A stretch of 64,000 nucleotides of DNA from Prosapia bicincta (taxonomy: Eukaryota > Arthropoda > Insecta > Hemiptera > Cercopidae), in assembly GCA_036971475.1 (NCBI GenBank), contig JBAIZL010000006.1:66718398-66782397 (forward strand), given 5' to 3'. Positions 1 to 10,138 of the stretch are shown in pieces (within the stretch, counting starts at the first letter, position 1; each line of letters starts with the position of its first letter). The translations under genes and the position numbers were made by a program. The notes beneath the pieces are model-generated. The model made no database searches, had not been told where the DNA came from, and was given only the letters and a program-made list of their open reading frames with translations.

Positions 1-991
1 TCTGGTACAACTCCCTGCCACACATATTCCGGATCAACCCCGAACTGAATCTGCTCTGGAGTGTATCCAGTAGCTTCATGCGGTAAAGCATTGATTACTC
101 CTTCTATGAATGACAGGTACTTCCGCCAGTGCGATTGGTTATCATAGCAGTAGGTCCGCAATATCCTTCTCAGTTCTCTATTTACTCTTTCTGTAAATTC
201 ACCTGCGGGTGCCGTACTGGGCTCAGTATGTGTTGGATTCCTTCACACCTGATCCAAGTCCGTGATGTAAATGCAGTTCCAAAATCTGTAAGGATCTTGC
301 TTGGTTTCCCTACTGCTTGAAAATAATGCAGTAACTTCAACTTTGAGCTCCTTGTTGTGGTACTTCGTACTGCATATAACTTAACATACTTCGAGAAGCT
401 ATCTATTACTACCAATATATGTTTTACCCCACCAACGCTGGTTGGTAAGGGCCCTAGATGGTCTATCGCCACCATTTCGCCTGGCCCTCTTGAGACGATT
501 GGTTTCGTGCTTCCTTGGAGGTATCTATTTGTCGGTTTTGCGTACTGACATATCTGACATCTTTCTATCACTTGTAATATCCGTTTCTTCATTTGCTTTA
601 TATACATGCTCTGGCTCATTATATTCGTTATTTTATTTCTCCCTATGTGAGCATATATCTTATGTATGTTCTCAATTACCTCGTTTATTATTGATTCCGG
701 GATTACTATTTTTATTTTATTTTTGACTTCTTTACACAATATCCCTTCTTGTATTGAATATTTCTTAAATTTGGTCACGTTTTCAAAAATTTTTTCTAAT
801 TCTGGTTGTTGTCTTTGTAAGTTTTTTATGTTTTGAAACTTTGCTTTTAGTGTTTCTTCACATCCTATTTGTAACCGTCCTACTTTTTTAACCTGACGGT
901 TCTGACTGTTTCCCTTATTATCCATCTCATTCTGATACATCCGACTCACGACGTCGCACGGTATGTTTTCCTTTCCTTTGCAATGTATCAC
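1..991 (-). pseudogene. pol: gypsy integrase (partial, frameshifted)
   Basis: This is the integrase part of the retrotransposon polyprotein, which would insert the cDNA into the genome. The translation from 991 shows an H-x-H...C-x-x-C zinc-binding region (ending CQICQYAKPTNR), then a core with AIDHLGPLP (first catalytic Asp) and ILTDFGTAF (second Asp). The frame ends at a TAA at 182. The expected downstream residues, including a VNREL segment carrying the conserved Glu region, continue in a neighbouring frame to the window edge, so a one-base indel lies near 190-205. It is separated from RNase H by a TAG at 1007 in the same frame. The rest of the protein is outside the window. Confidence 0.85.
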
Positions 992-1006
992 TGTTGGTTG
1001 ATACTC

Positions 1007-1378
1007 CTAAATCGCCAATATCCACCTAGTGATTCGTGAATTAGTGAAATTGCACGTGTTCATAAATTTCAATGCCTTATTATCCGTTATGATAGTTAGT
1101 GGCGCTCCCACAATTAATGGCCGAAATTTTTTCAAGCCATGCACTATAGCCAATAATTCTTTCTCGCATATTGTGTATGCCTTCTCACAACTCTTAAGTG
1201 TTCGGCTAACGAACCCTATTACTTGCATTTGCCCTTGTCCATCTCTCTGGAAAATCTGACTGGCAATTGCATTATCGCAAGCATCTGTCTGTAGGAACGT
1301 ACGTTGCCCTTCGATTGGATGCATCAGAGTGACTGATTCCGTAAACAAGTCTTTTACCCTATTGAAGGCTTTACTCAT
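1007..1378 (-). pseudogene. pol: gypsy RNase H domain fragment
   Basis: RNase H region of pol, which removes the RNA strand of the RNA/DNA hybrid. Visible are the TDACDNAIASQIFQ segment (first catalytic Asp), FVSRTLKSCEKAY, CEKELLAIVHGLKKFR (catalytic Glu) and ITDNKALKFM (next Asp). It lies in the same frame as RT upstream and integrase downstream. In-frame TAA at 1469 and TGA at 1388 precede it and a TAG at 1007 follows it, so it is not an independent gene but a slice of a broken polyprotein. Confidence 0.85.
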
Positions 1379-1468
1379 GTATTCATCTCAGATCCAGGGC
1401 TGATCTTTTCTTAGTAATTTCAACAAGGGTGAAGTCTCTTCAGCATGTTTCTTTGTAAATCGTGCATA

Positions 1469-3250
1469 TTAATTTACAAAACCTAGAAACGATTGTAGTT
1501 GTTTTTTGTTTCTAGGTTCTGGGAAATCCTGTATTGCCTGTAGCTTCTCTGGGTCTGTGGTGACCCCTTCTTGTCTGAAGATATATCCTAAAAACTTCAC
1601 CTCTTGTTGACAGAACAAGGTTTTCTTCGGGTTGATGGTTAAATTCCCCTCTCTGAATCTGGTGAAAATTGTCCTCAGGTGACTGAGGTGCTCATCGAAT
1701 GTCTCAGATAGACACAACAGATCATCGACATACACTAAAAGATTTTCCTCTAACTCCTTACCCAAAGTGATATCTACCGTTCTCACTAGAGCCGCTAGGG
1801 AGTTTTGGAGTCCGAAAGGCACCACTTTGAAATTATATACTTTATTATTAAATAAAAATCCTGTATATTTTTTGGACTCATTAGTCAACGGTATTTGCCA
1901 GAAACTTGACGTTAAATCTATTTTTGAAAAATATCGCCTGTTGCGACCTTTCCTTAGTATATCGTCAATAGTGGGTGCACTTTCATAATCCGGCACAGTT
2001 ATCTCATTCAACTTCCTAGCGTCTAGGCACAGACGGATGGTCTTGTCTGGTTTTATTACTGTCACCATTGGGTTGATGTATGGAGTTCTTGAGCGTTCGA
2101 TGATGTCATATCTGAGCATTCTTTCAATCTCTTCTTGGACCTGTTTACGGTAATTAATTGGAATTGGATAATTCCTTCGTACAAAAGTTTTATTCTCTAT
2201 TAGTTTCAATTGATGCTTATATTTATTTGATCTTCCCGGTATCTCACTAAATATATCGTCATATTCCAATATTAGCTGGTTTAATTGATTTTGCTGTTCT
2301 TTGTCTAATATACATTTATTTTCTGTTTCTTCTTCTTCGATTCCTAAATGGTTTATTCTCAAATATTTTCTTATCATCCGTCCATCTTTATCTTTCTTTT
2401 TCTTCTTTCTCCTTTTCCAATTTCTTAACTTTCCCTTATTCTCCTTAAATCTACCTTTTATTTTTCTGTTTTTGAATTGTAATGAAATGAAGGTTCTTCT
2501 CGTATTTGGATTGGTTCTCATTTTAATTGACTTTCGAACTCTTGTTCTAGTAAATGGGTTTTTCTTTTTTCTTTCTTTAATTTCAATTTCTTTCCTTTGG
2601 GTTATCTTTCCAGAATCTAAAGTCTTAGGCATGGGCTTCCGAGCTACTTGTTGGTTATTCATTTTAACCTCGTTGTTCCCCCCTTTTAATTGTTTCGACG
2701 CGACGTTTATATTTTTATTTATATTTATTTTCTTATTTATTATTTTTTCACTCACATTATTTCCCCTTTTTGGCACTATTTCGGCCTTACCTTGTTTATA
2801 TTTTGTTTTGCTCTTAATCTCAGCTGCAGCTCTTCTTTCCATGTCCTTTGTTTCTTTATCTCCTGTATTAACTCCCTCAGGTCTTAAATTAATTTCCTTA
2901 TTTATTATATTTTCATTTTTGTTATTTAGTTTTTTATTTTTGTTTAATTTTTCCTCTGTTTCATTTTTTATTTTTCTTTGATATTCGTTTTTTATATTTA
3001 AGATTTCCCCTTTACTTGTTTCTTGTCCATTTCCTCCTTGATTCATTCGGCAGTGCCCCTGCTTCTTGCACTGTCGCATTAACCCCTCCTTTTTGCTTTG
3101 ATGCCCTATTGTTGATGCATCTTCTTTTCCCTGGGTTATCTGACATATTTTTCGGACTTCTTTATTTTCCTCTATCTTTTGTATTTTATTTTTAAAATCC
3201 TGGTACACCATCTTCCCTTCTATCTCGAAGGTCACAAAGCGTCTATCCAT
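1469..3250 (-). pseudogene. pol: gypsy reverse transcriptase with long basic N-terminal spacer
   Basis: The C-terminal 270 residues are a Ty3/gypsy RT: INPMVTVIKPD, LCLDARKLNEITVPD, KIDLTSSFWQIPL, VVPFGLQN and the catalytic LVYVDDLL, ending in the thumb/connection sequence KKQLQSFLGFVN. The first ~300 residues are an unusually long Lys/Asn/Glu-rich low-complexity spacer between protease and RT, with no recognisable domain. The frame is that of the protease ORF, from which it is separated by a TAA at 3272, and it ends at TAA 1469. The spacer is either a lineage-specific insertion or a region under little constraint. Confidence 0.9.
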
Positions 3251-3271
3251 GTTTATCCGTGCCTTTAGGTC

Positions 3272-3820
3272 TTACAGTGTGTTGCACCCCATAATCATCT
3301 CCGACCGAAGTTTGGAGATCACTATGAAGATGCAGTCCACTTTTATGCCTTTAATTGTTAAGGGAATTACGCATTGCCGGGTAACCTTTATCTGTGCAGT
3401 CTTAATGGCTGTTACAACTCCCACATTGTTGATGGGTAGTTCCAGGAACTTAAGCCCATGCAACTTGAGGTTGTTGTAAGCCTTTTCTTGAATGACTGAC
3501 ACGTCTGCACCCGTGTCAATCTCTACCTCTATAGAGAGCTCTTCTACCTCACAGTCAATTACAGGGCATGGCTCTTTCTTCTGGTTACCTTCGCCAATCT
3601 CCTTGTCCTCTTCTAACAATTCAGCACGAATATCAAGAGATAGTCCACCAACTCTAAGCTCTTGATTTTGGTGTACTTCATTGTTATTTTCCTGTTGTAT
3701 TGTTTTTTTATTTTTGTTCTTTAGGTCTTCCGCCTTTCCTTTATTTAATGTTCCCTGTTTCTCCGGGTAATATTTCCTATATTTTGTTTGTTGTTGGATC
3801 TCTAATGGTTTTCTCATCAT
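3272..3820 (-). pseudogene. pol: gypsy aspartic protease region
   Basis: Retropepsin-type protease that would mature Gag-Pol. The active-site signature is IDTGADVSVI, and the later flap/strand segment ends LRSEMIMGCNTL, close to the usual I-L-G-x-D/N end motif. An acidic, Gln/Asn-rich leader precedes it. The frame differs from gag, as expected for Gag-Pol expressed by frameshifting. A TAA directly after the last residue separates it from the RT region in the same frame. The start at 3820 is simply the first Met; the pol frame probably enters from the end of gag. Confidence 0.85.
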
Positions 3821-3957
3821 TTCCTTCCTACCATTAGGGATCCTCTCATTTAGTTTTTTGATTGACCACTTGGCCCTGGATTTTGTGGTCTCTTTTCTTT
3901 TGTCTGTGGGCCTTCTTCCGTTTGGTTTTGTGGCCTGTACTCTGGCCTTTGTTGTTG

Positions 3958-4905
3958 CTACTGATTTTGCGGCCTATTTCTTGGTCCCTCTCTTTGGTAG
4001 GGCCCCTGTCTCCAGTTTCCTCTCCCTTCTACCGGGTAAGGCTCTTGCCTCCAATTTCCCTTGTATCCGGGGTTTCTCGTTTGGTGTGTCCATCCTCTCC
4101 TCTCAGGTTCCCGTTCCTCAGTCCTAGGCTGAGTCCGGTTCCTGGTAGCCTCCTGCTCCATGTTCCTTCGGATGTATTTTACCGCCTCCTCTATGTCGGT
4201 AGCCGCCATCCCAGAACATCCTATATACATTCTGTTCCCATAATGCTTCATAGTCTTCATAATTAACTCCGCCTGATTGTATGGCGGGGTTAGGTGTCTC
4301 GCCGTGTTCACCATTTTTAAGAAATAATTTTCCATGTTGTTTGTGCCTCGATGGTATTCATATTTTCCATTTTCGATTCTTCCTCGAATTCTCTCTTGTG
4401 CATGAGATCCCCAAAAGTGGCTAAAGAATCTCTCCTTAACTTCATCATAATTTTCCTCCTCCATATTCATGGCCAACCACCATTCTTGTGCTGGTCCTTT
4501 AAGATGTCTCTCCATTATTTTCCTTTTTTGTCCTTCCTCCATGTCAGGATCAATTTCGGACATCATACCTTCTAGGTGTTTAATGAAATCACTAGGGTCT
4601 TCATCTTCCCTACCGTAGAATTCCTTCTTGCTTTTGTCTCCATTATCACCCATCTCAAACATCCTTGATTTAAACAAGGTAGCTATATTTATTCCTTCTC
4701 CCATATTCTTTATCTTATTCTCAACTACTTGTACCCTTCTTTCTACTTTTTTGACTTCTCCCTTAACTGTTTCTACAGTCTGTTTATTTTCACTGACTGT
4801 TACCTCTAAGTTATACATCTTTTCTATAGTCTCTTGGATTTTATTTAACATTTCCTCATTCTTTCTTGTAATTCCTTCATTTATTTCATCTATCCTCTTA
4901 TTCAT
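3958..4905 (-). pseudogene. gag: gypsy gag (capsid-like) protein
   Basis: Retrotransposon Gag. An N-terminal coiled-coil region (Glu/Lys/Asn heptads, about residues 1-75) is followed by a capsid-type helical domain with FYGREDEDPSDFIKHLEGM, HLKGPAQEWWLAM and VKERFFSHFWGS, the usual retrotrans_gag layout. The tail is Arg/Pro/Gly/Gln-rich with repeated GNWRQEPYP-type units and lacks a CCHC zinc knuckle. The TAG at 3958 interrupts a Gln-rich stretch that stays open for about 35 more codons in the same frame. The N-terminus lies upstream in another frame (4934-5146). Confidence 0.85.
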
Positions 4906-4933
4906 GATTTCCCAAAGATTCTTAATTTCTTGT

Positions 4934-5146
4934 TTATCCTCCTCTCTTTCTTTCTACTTTTTCCTCCTCTCTTTCTTTCTTTCTTTCTACTTTTTCCTCC
5001 TCTCTTTCTTTCTTTCTTTGTTCTTCTATCTTTTTTACTAATTCTTCTTGTTCCTTTATTCTCCCTTGTTTCTGTTCCTCCATCATTTTTTTAAAAAACT
5101 CCATCATTTCAGATGGTTCTGTGTCTTTTCTCTGTCTTGTCGCCAT
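4934..5146 (-). pseudogene. gag: gypsy gag N-terminal fragment
   Basis: Begins MATRQRKDTEPSEMMEFF and becomes an almost pure Glu/Lys/Arg coiled-coil with a duplicated EREEEKVERK unit. This matches the start of many gypsy Gags. It ends in a frame different from the main gag ORF; the change sits inside the short duplicated CT-rich repeat at 4940-5030, so a repeat-slippage indel is the likely cause. Confidence 0.7.
4940..5030. repeat. Short CT-rich tandem duplication inside gag
   Basis: Two to three copies of a ~30-40-bp TTTCTACTTTTTCCTCC-type unit with variable TTTC runs. On the minus strand they code the repeated Glu/Lys segment of Gag. This is where the gag frame breaks. Confidence 0.7.
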
Positions 5147-5635
5147 CTTAAAGTCTCGTATTTAACTATCCTTTTATTCCCTTACTAACTTCTCCTACTT
5201 CTATATTTTTACTATATACTGAGTATTTAATTAAATATTCATTTATAATTGTGCTCGATGTGATCCGGTTCAGTGTTCCCTTGACCTTGTCTATCTAACG
5301 CCTATGTATTCTATTTACTTTTATTAATAACTAACATTATTTTTTTTTTCACTTAATATGCCCTACCGACGCCTACTGAATTTTATTTTACTTAATTATC
5401 TCCTTTTAATTATTATTATTTATTCTAAGTTCTTTTTAATTTCATTTTTATTTTAATTAACTCTTATTTCATTTAAAGAACTTCTTTGATTTTCATTTTA
5501 TGATTCCTATTATTATTTACAATTTTAATTGAATTCTATTTAATTAATTTTGTTTCACTAGGCTCCTTAGTCGATTTAAATCTGTCTCTATTTGATGTTG
5601 ACCCGATGTTACAATGTAAGCATCGAGCCTCAAAT
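5147..5635 (-). other. gypsy 5' leader between primer site and gag
   Basis: About 490 bp of AT-rich, ORF-less sequence between the putative PBS and the gag start, in the position of the untranslated leader and packaging region. No specific structure was recognised. Confidence 0.5.
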
Positions 5636-5646
5636 GTTGGGCGCCA
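5636..5646 (-). other. Primer binding site, tRNA-Lys type
   Basis: On the minus strand the sequence reads TGGCGCCCAAC, the 11-base complement of the 3' end of animal tRNA-Lys(CUU). It lies ~490 bp upstream of gag in the right orientation. It fixes the 5' LTR boundary at about 5647-5649. Confidence 0.75.
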
Positions 5647-8240
5647 TACTTTTCTTACCGACCTTTTCCTCCTGCCTTATTTTGGAACTTTTTCTTCATC
5701 AATTGCTAAGTCAGTAAGAAAGTAATGGTTTATCCATTGACTACGAACCTAATTTCATAGACCTGTGCCTCAAGGAATAAACCTCTCAGAGGAACCAACC
5801 CCTGAATTTTTGATAAAACCAATTAGCCTCCGATAAGCCCTGTTCAAGCTCCTTTTCGGGTAGTGGAATCTTTGAGAGACACTTGTGATTTAAAGACTAT
5901 ACCTGGATACCTAGTGAACTTATCTTATTTAGAATGAAAACACAGCTAATTGGAAAATATACCTTTTTATTTATTTGTTCCAAGGTTCAAATTAATTATT
6001 ATTGTTTTTATTTAATTTAACAGGATTTTCTTGACTAATTACTTTTTCAAAATTTCATACAACTTGCCATTGAATTATACATTATTATCTCATTCTATGT
6101 TTTTAAATTTTCTTATTATCATTAATTTTATATATAATTTAAATTATCAAAGTTACCATAATTAATTTTGTATATAGTTTTGATTGTTACAGTTAAATTT
6201 AACATACTTTAAAATCTGATTCTTTTTCAAACACTTAATATTACTATTTAATGCCTTTAGGCTAGGCCTTGAACAATTAACTTCTTTAGAAATTATTCAT
6301 TAGAAATTCACTTAGAAAAAGCCATATAAGATATACATCTTTATACTTAATCCATACATTCCCACAGCGATGGGAATGGAAAGTCAATTTTGAATCTTTG
6401 TTACTTAAATTTGGGTAACCTAAGAGAGTTGACTAATCAGTCCCTTAGGTTATTCCCATCTTATTTCATTTTGAATTTAAGTTAATATAATTTGAAGTAA
6501 AATGTTATTTAAAAAGAATAATTAAATTGATTATATAACCTTGTACTGTAGAAATCTTTTTATCTTCATTAATGTTGTCATCTGTCGGTCCCATTACAGC
6601 TTCAAGGGTCTTGGTAGGTAGGCGTTTCTCCATAATTTCGGTTAATCTTCTTATTTTCTTTAATTTTGCATTTTGGTGGTCGAAATTTTGTTCTGGGTAT
6701 ATATGAGCCCTTGCTCATATATATCTTCCTTCCCCTGATCAAATCGTAGCACTTTTTACTTTGTTTCTAGCACATTGTTTCTTGTCCTTTTCGCATGGTA
6801 CAAAAAGACGTCTGCTCGCCTTGAGAGCCTAATGCATTCTACTTCTGGATAGCGTCCCTTTTGTGAGACCTCACTTCTACAATTTCAAACTTCCCACGCC
6901 CTAGTATCCATTTTTCAACTTTTGACCAATCAGAAAGCCGTTGCCATGGCAATTGACTTTGTTTGTTCGGAAATTCTGAACTAAGATTAGTTTCACTTTT
7001 TGTAAAAGGCGTTTCTGTATTCTGATGTGTCCTTTCCATTTTTACCTTTTATTTAATAACGTATTTGACTTTATTTCTTCTTATTTAATTTAATTTACTT
7101 TTTAAAATTCCTAATCCAAAGTTCGACTGTAGCGCTTTCGTTTCGTAGTGACAAGATTTATAATCAATACCCTAAGCGGATTTTTCCGGAATCAAATATG
7201 ACTGCTTCTAATATAACCTAATTTCTAGGCTATTACTTTTTAACCTTTAATCTTTACTTTTACATAAATACTATTTTCCCTATCTAGGCCTAATTTACTT
7301 TCCTCACATCTTATTAATTTACATTCTTTATTCCTGATTATATTTAATTACAATTATTTTAATAGTCGGCATCTAGGCCGAGTTTGTTATACTACACAAT
7401 TACCGTCTTTTTTGTATACATAATTTAGGCTATCCACTTTGAAGTGATAATTTTTCTTATTTATTATAATTTATGTTTTTTAAGTCTAAAGTTATTTCTA
7501 ATTTTCTTCATTTTACTATTATTTACCCTAGTTTTAATATTATTATTATTATAATGCTTTAAAATTTTTACATATAAATTTAGCCAATTATTTAACCAGG
7601 TTAGGTTTGATTCTGGTATTCTGTACAATTACCCTGATTCTTTGCATCGGACATTCTGGCCGCTGCATTAGGTACACAGCTTTACCACGAAAATATATCT
7701 TAGCCAAGAGTATTGCATAATTATTTATAGAAATGAAATTTACAAAATTAATTAGGTTTAAAATTTAATTTATTTATTTATTTGTATAGTGCACTCAATA
7801 AACTTAGTAACAATAAAGATTTAGATAATAGTTTACCCCTAAATATAATAATATTTATTTTATTGTACTGAACATCCCGAGAATAAGGGCAGTTGTATTT
7901 GTTATTCTTCTTCTTGTAATTTTTTTTTATTTCGATTATTTGTGTTTTTCATTGTTATTTTATTATATTCTTAGGTTTATGTTTAAGCAAGAGTCGAAGT
8001 TGTTCACTAATTAATGGTTCAGGACATGATATATATGTTTTACTTATAAACTGTAAATATCCCGCAGGGAATGTTTTCCGGTCAGGAATATTTTACTCGT
8101 GCGTAAGGAGCAAACAAAACTTTTATATACTCGTGTGGTTGTCCAGTGCGTTTAGTTATTTAACTGTAATTAGGAAGTTTAATTTGCATAAGCCAAGATG
8201 TAAGATCATTTCCTACTTATGGTTATATAATTGAAGTAAA
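5647..8240 (-). repeat. Probable 5' LTR (outer boundary unresolved)
   Basis: Immediately upstream of the PBS in element orientation, so LTR sequence must start here. Only one LTR is in the window, so the outer end cannot be found by comparison; 8240 is an upper guess. The block is AT-rich with a more GC-balanced core (6550-7000). At 6698-6723 there is a perfect 11-bp hairpin (TATATATGAGC / GCTCATATATA, 4-base loop) that could provide a TATA box. No gene is recognised. Confidence 0.4.
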
Positions 8241-9732
8241 ACGTAAAGTAAAAATTACATATTATCTTTACTACTTTATTATTTGAATACAAATAACTTT
8301 TAATTTGATAACCTCGCATTTTGTATTGTATTAAACAATTTTACACAAAAAGTTAGATAAGCATAGAATTTATTTCATTTTGTATTGTAAAGACGCCAGT
8401 TTTATTAGGAAGGTATATGTTACGCGAAAATATATGTAGCGCCATAACGAATGTAATTTTTATTACAACACATCTGTTTCAAGGTTATTATGACAATCTT
8501 ATAATTTTATCTTCTTTTTATTTATATGCTATAAAACTGTTAACTTATCAAACAACATCGGTCAAAATAATAATTCACCAAGAAAACAAAAACAAATATT
8601 TTGTTGGTAATGGAAATTCGACAGTAATGGAAGTTCTGATCTTACATCTTATATGTTTTAGTGTTTTTCTTTAAATTACTATTGTTTGTTTTATTAAAAT
8701 TTTTCTTTATTATATTTTCCGGTAACAGAAATCAAAGTTGTTTGGCAATTACTGTTGGAAGGTTGTCACTTCCAATCACGACCAAAATATGTCCAAGACG
8801 CGCTGCTCTGCCACAAGTTGCTGAAACGTTGCTGATTTAAAATAAATATTGATTAATCTGCAATCAATCTCCACTACACTTTCATTCACACTATACTCAT
8901 GCGTGTCCTTAGATAAGATGAAGATTTAACATTTGTTTTTTGATTTTATCGGCCAGTATAACTATTGTCGCCTATGAAGGGTAGGAAACATTATGTATAT
9001 AGGTAGGGCTAAGGTACAACACTTAGCAGGGGATGCAGAAGGTACTGTATTATGAATTTTTGTTGCGGTCTCACTCATTATATAGACCTATTCTCTATGC
9101 GGGGTTTGTTTTTACCTGATACATATTCTCTCAAGAACAAGGACCTGAAAAGGTGGATAGTATTATGTAGAGCAAACGTAAGGGTCTAACCATCTAGGGG
9201 CAATATTATGGATATCGTGTGAGCAGGGTATCCTACTGAAGTTAAACGTCTTCACAACCGGGTAGAAAACATGTGAATTCGAAACCAGTTACTCTGTAAC
9301 CTTTACAAGTGATTTGTAGCGAAAAACAGAAGTTTTACATCAGGTTCAAATAATATTATTAAAAAAAACACTTGTAAATCGAGTTACAGGGTGTTCTGAA
9401 CAGACAATGGTTTATATGAAAATTGCAGCCTACAATATATCTAAATACACAGCGCTGCTGTGCCCAGTTAATTAGTGTTTTACCATACAGTTTTAGGATT
9501 GATGTATTTTACTCACGTCCCTACGGAACCCCTAAGTGCTGTCAACCTCAAATTTTATACACCAAGTGATATTGATCACGTATACGCTTCCATTTCAAAA
9601 ATGATTCAAAACCAGATATTACGCTTGATTATTAATTTCTATATGGTAAATTTAAAGACAATATTAACATATGAAAACATAATTACCACAAACAATGTCG
9701 CAGAAAAGGTATAACACAATACAGGGATTTTA
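8241..9732. other. No gene recognised
   Basis: AT-rich unique-looking sequence. Short ORFs here (8417-8674, 9475-9714) show no recognisable domain. No RNA gene or repeat boundary was identified. Confidence 0.5.
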
Positions 9733-9990
9733 GATTCATTCTGGTAACGTTTCTAACAAAACTCATTACTATCCTGCTTCAGACTAAATGCCCAGTTGGC
9801 GGAATTCCACTTGAACAATTGTTTGCAAGAATTAACTTCTTCAAGTGGGCTAATGTTGGCAGCACTGTTTTGCAACGTGGGTGAAGTGAGTATTGTTTTC
9901 TGTAGCGATTAATATTAATAACAAAAATGTACGAGTTTTCGCATAAATGTTTTCTTTTGTGTTTGTATGTTAACTTATTTTGCAATAATT
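9733..9990. repeat. Dispersed repeat, copy 1
   Basis: About 250 bp clearly related to 24411-24660 in the same orientation; both contain CCACTTGAACAATTGTTTGC and GTGGGTGAAGTGAGTATTGT. On the minus strand both encode the same short peptide stretch (KQYSLHPR-KTVLPTLAHL). The element family is not recognised. Confidence 0.75.
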
Positions 9991-10059
9991 ATCCTTGAAC
10001 AAGTCATCATTTATGTTCCTCGGAGAACATTTTGTAAACATGTTCCTAGTATGCAATGA

Positions 10060-10138
10060 AAGCTTAAATATATATATATATTTATTATACATATATATAT
10101 ATGTATATAATTTATATATATATATATGTATATATATA
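10060..10138. repeat. AT-rich (TA)n microsatellite
   Basis: Imperfect TA dinucleotide tract broken by short spacers. Predicted Ile/Tyr-rich peptides across it are artefacts. Confidence 0.85.

Larger units (their letters stand above)
1..5646 (-). mobile_element. Degenerate Ty3/gypsy-type LTR retrotransposon, internal region
   Basis: Read on the minus strand, the order is primer binding site, gag, protease, reverse transcriptase, RNase H, integrase, which is the Ty3/gypsy order (integrase last). The left end of the element, including its 3' LTR, lies beyond base 1. No env-like ORF is visible in the part shown. The pol frame is shared by protease, RT, RNase H and most of integrase but is cut by in-frame stops at 3272, 1469, 1388 and 1007 and shifts frame near 190-205. 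Gag has one frame change and one in-frame TAG. Inference: an inactive copy that still preserves all domains, so of moderate age. Confidence 0.93.

Noticed and set aside
2301..2981. 226-residue plus-strand ORF, Phe/Leu/Ser-rich, looks like a membrane protein
   Set aside because: It is the complement of the Lys/Asn/Glu-rich part of the gypsy pol frame; hydrophobicity is a by-product of T-rich antisense codons.
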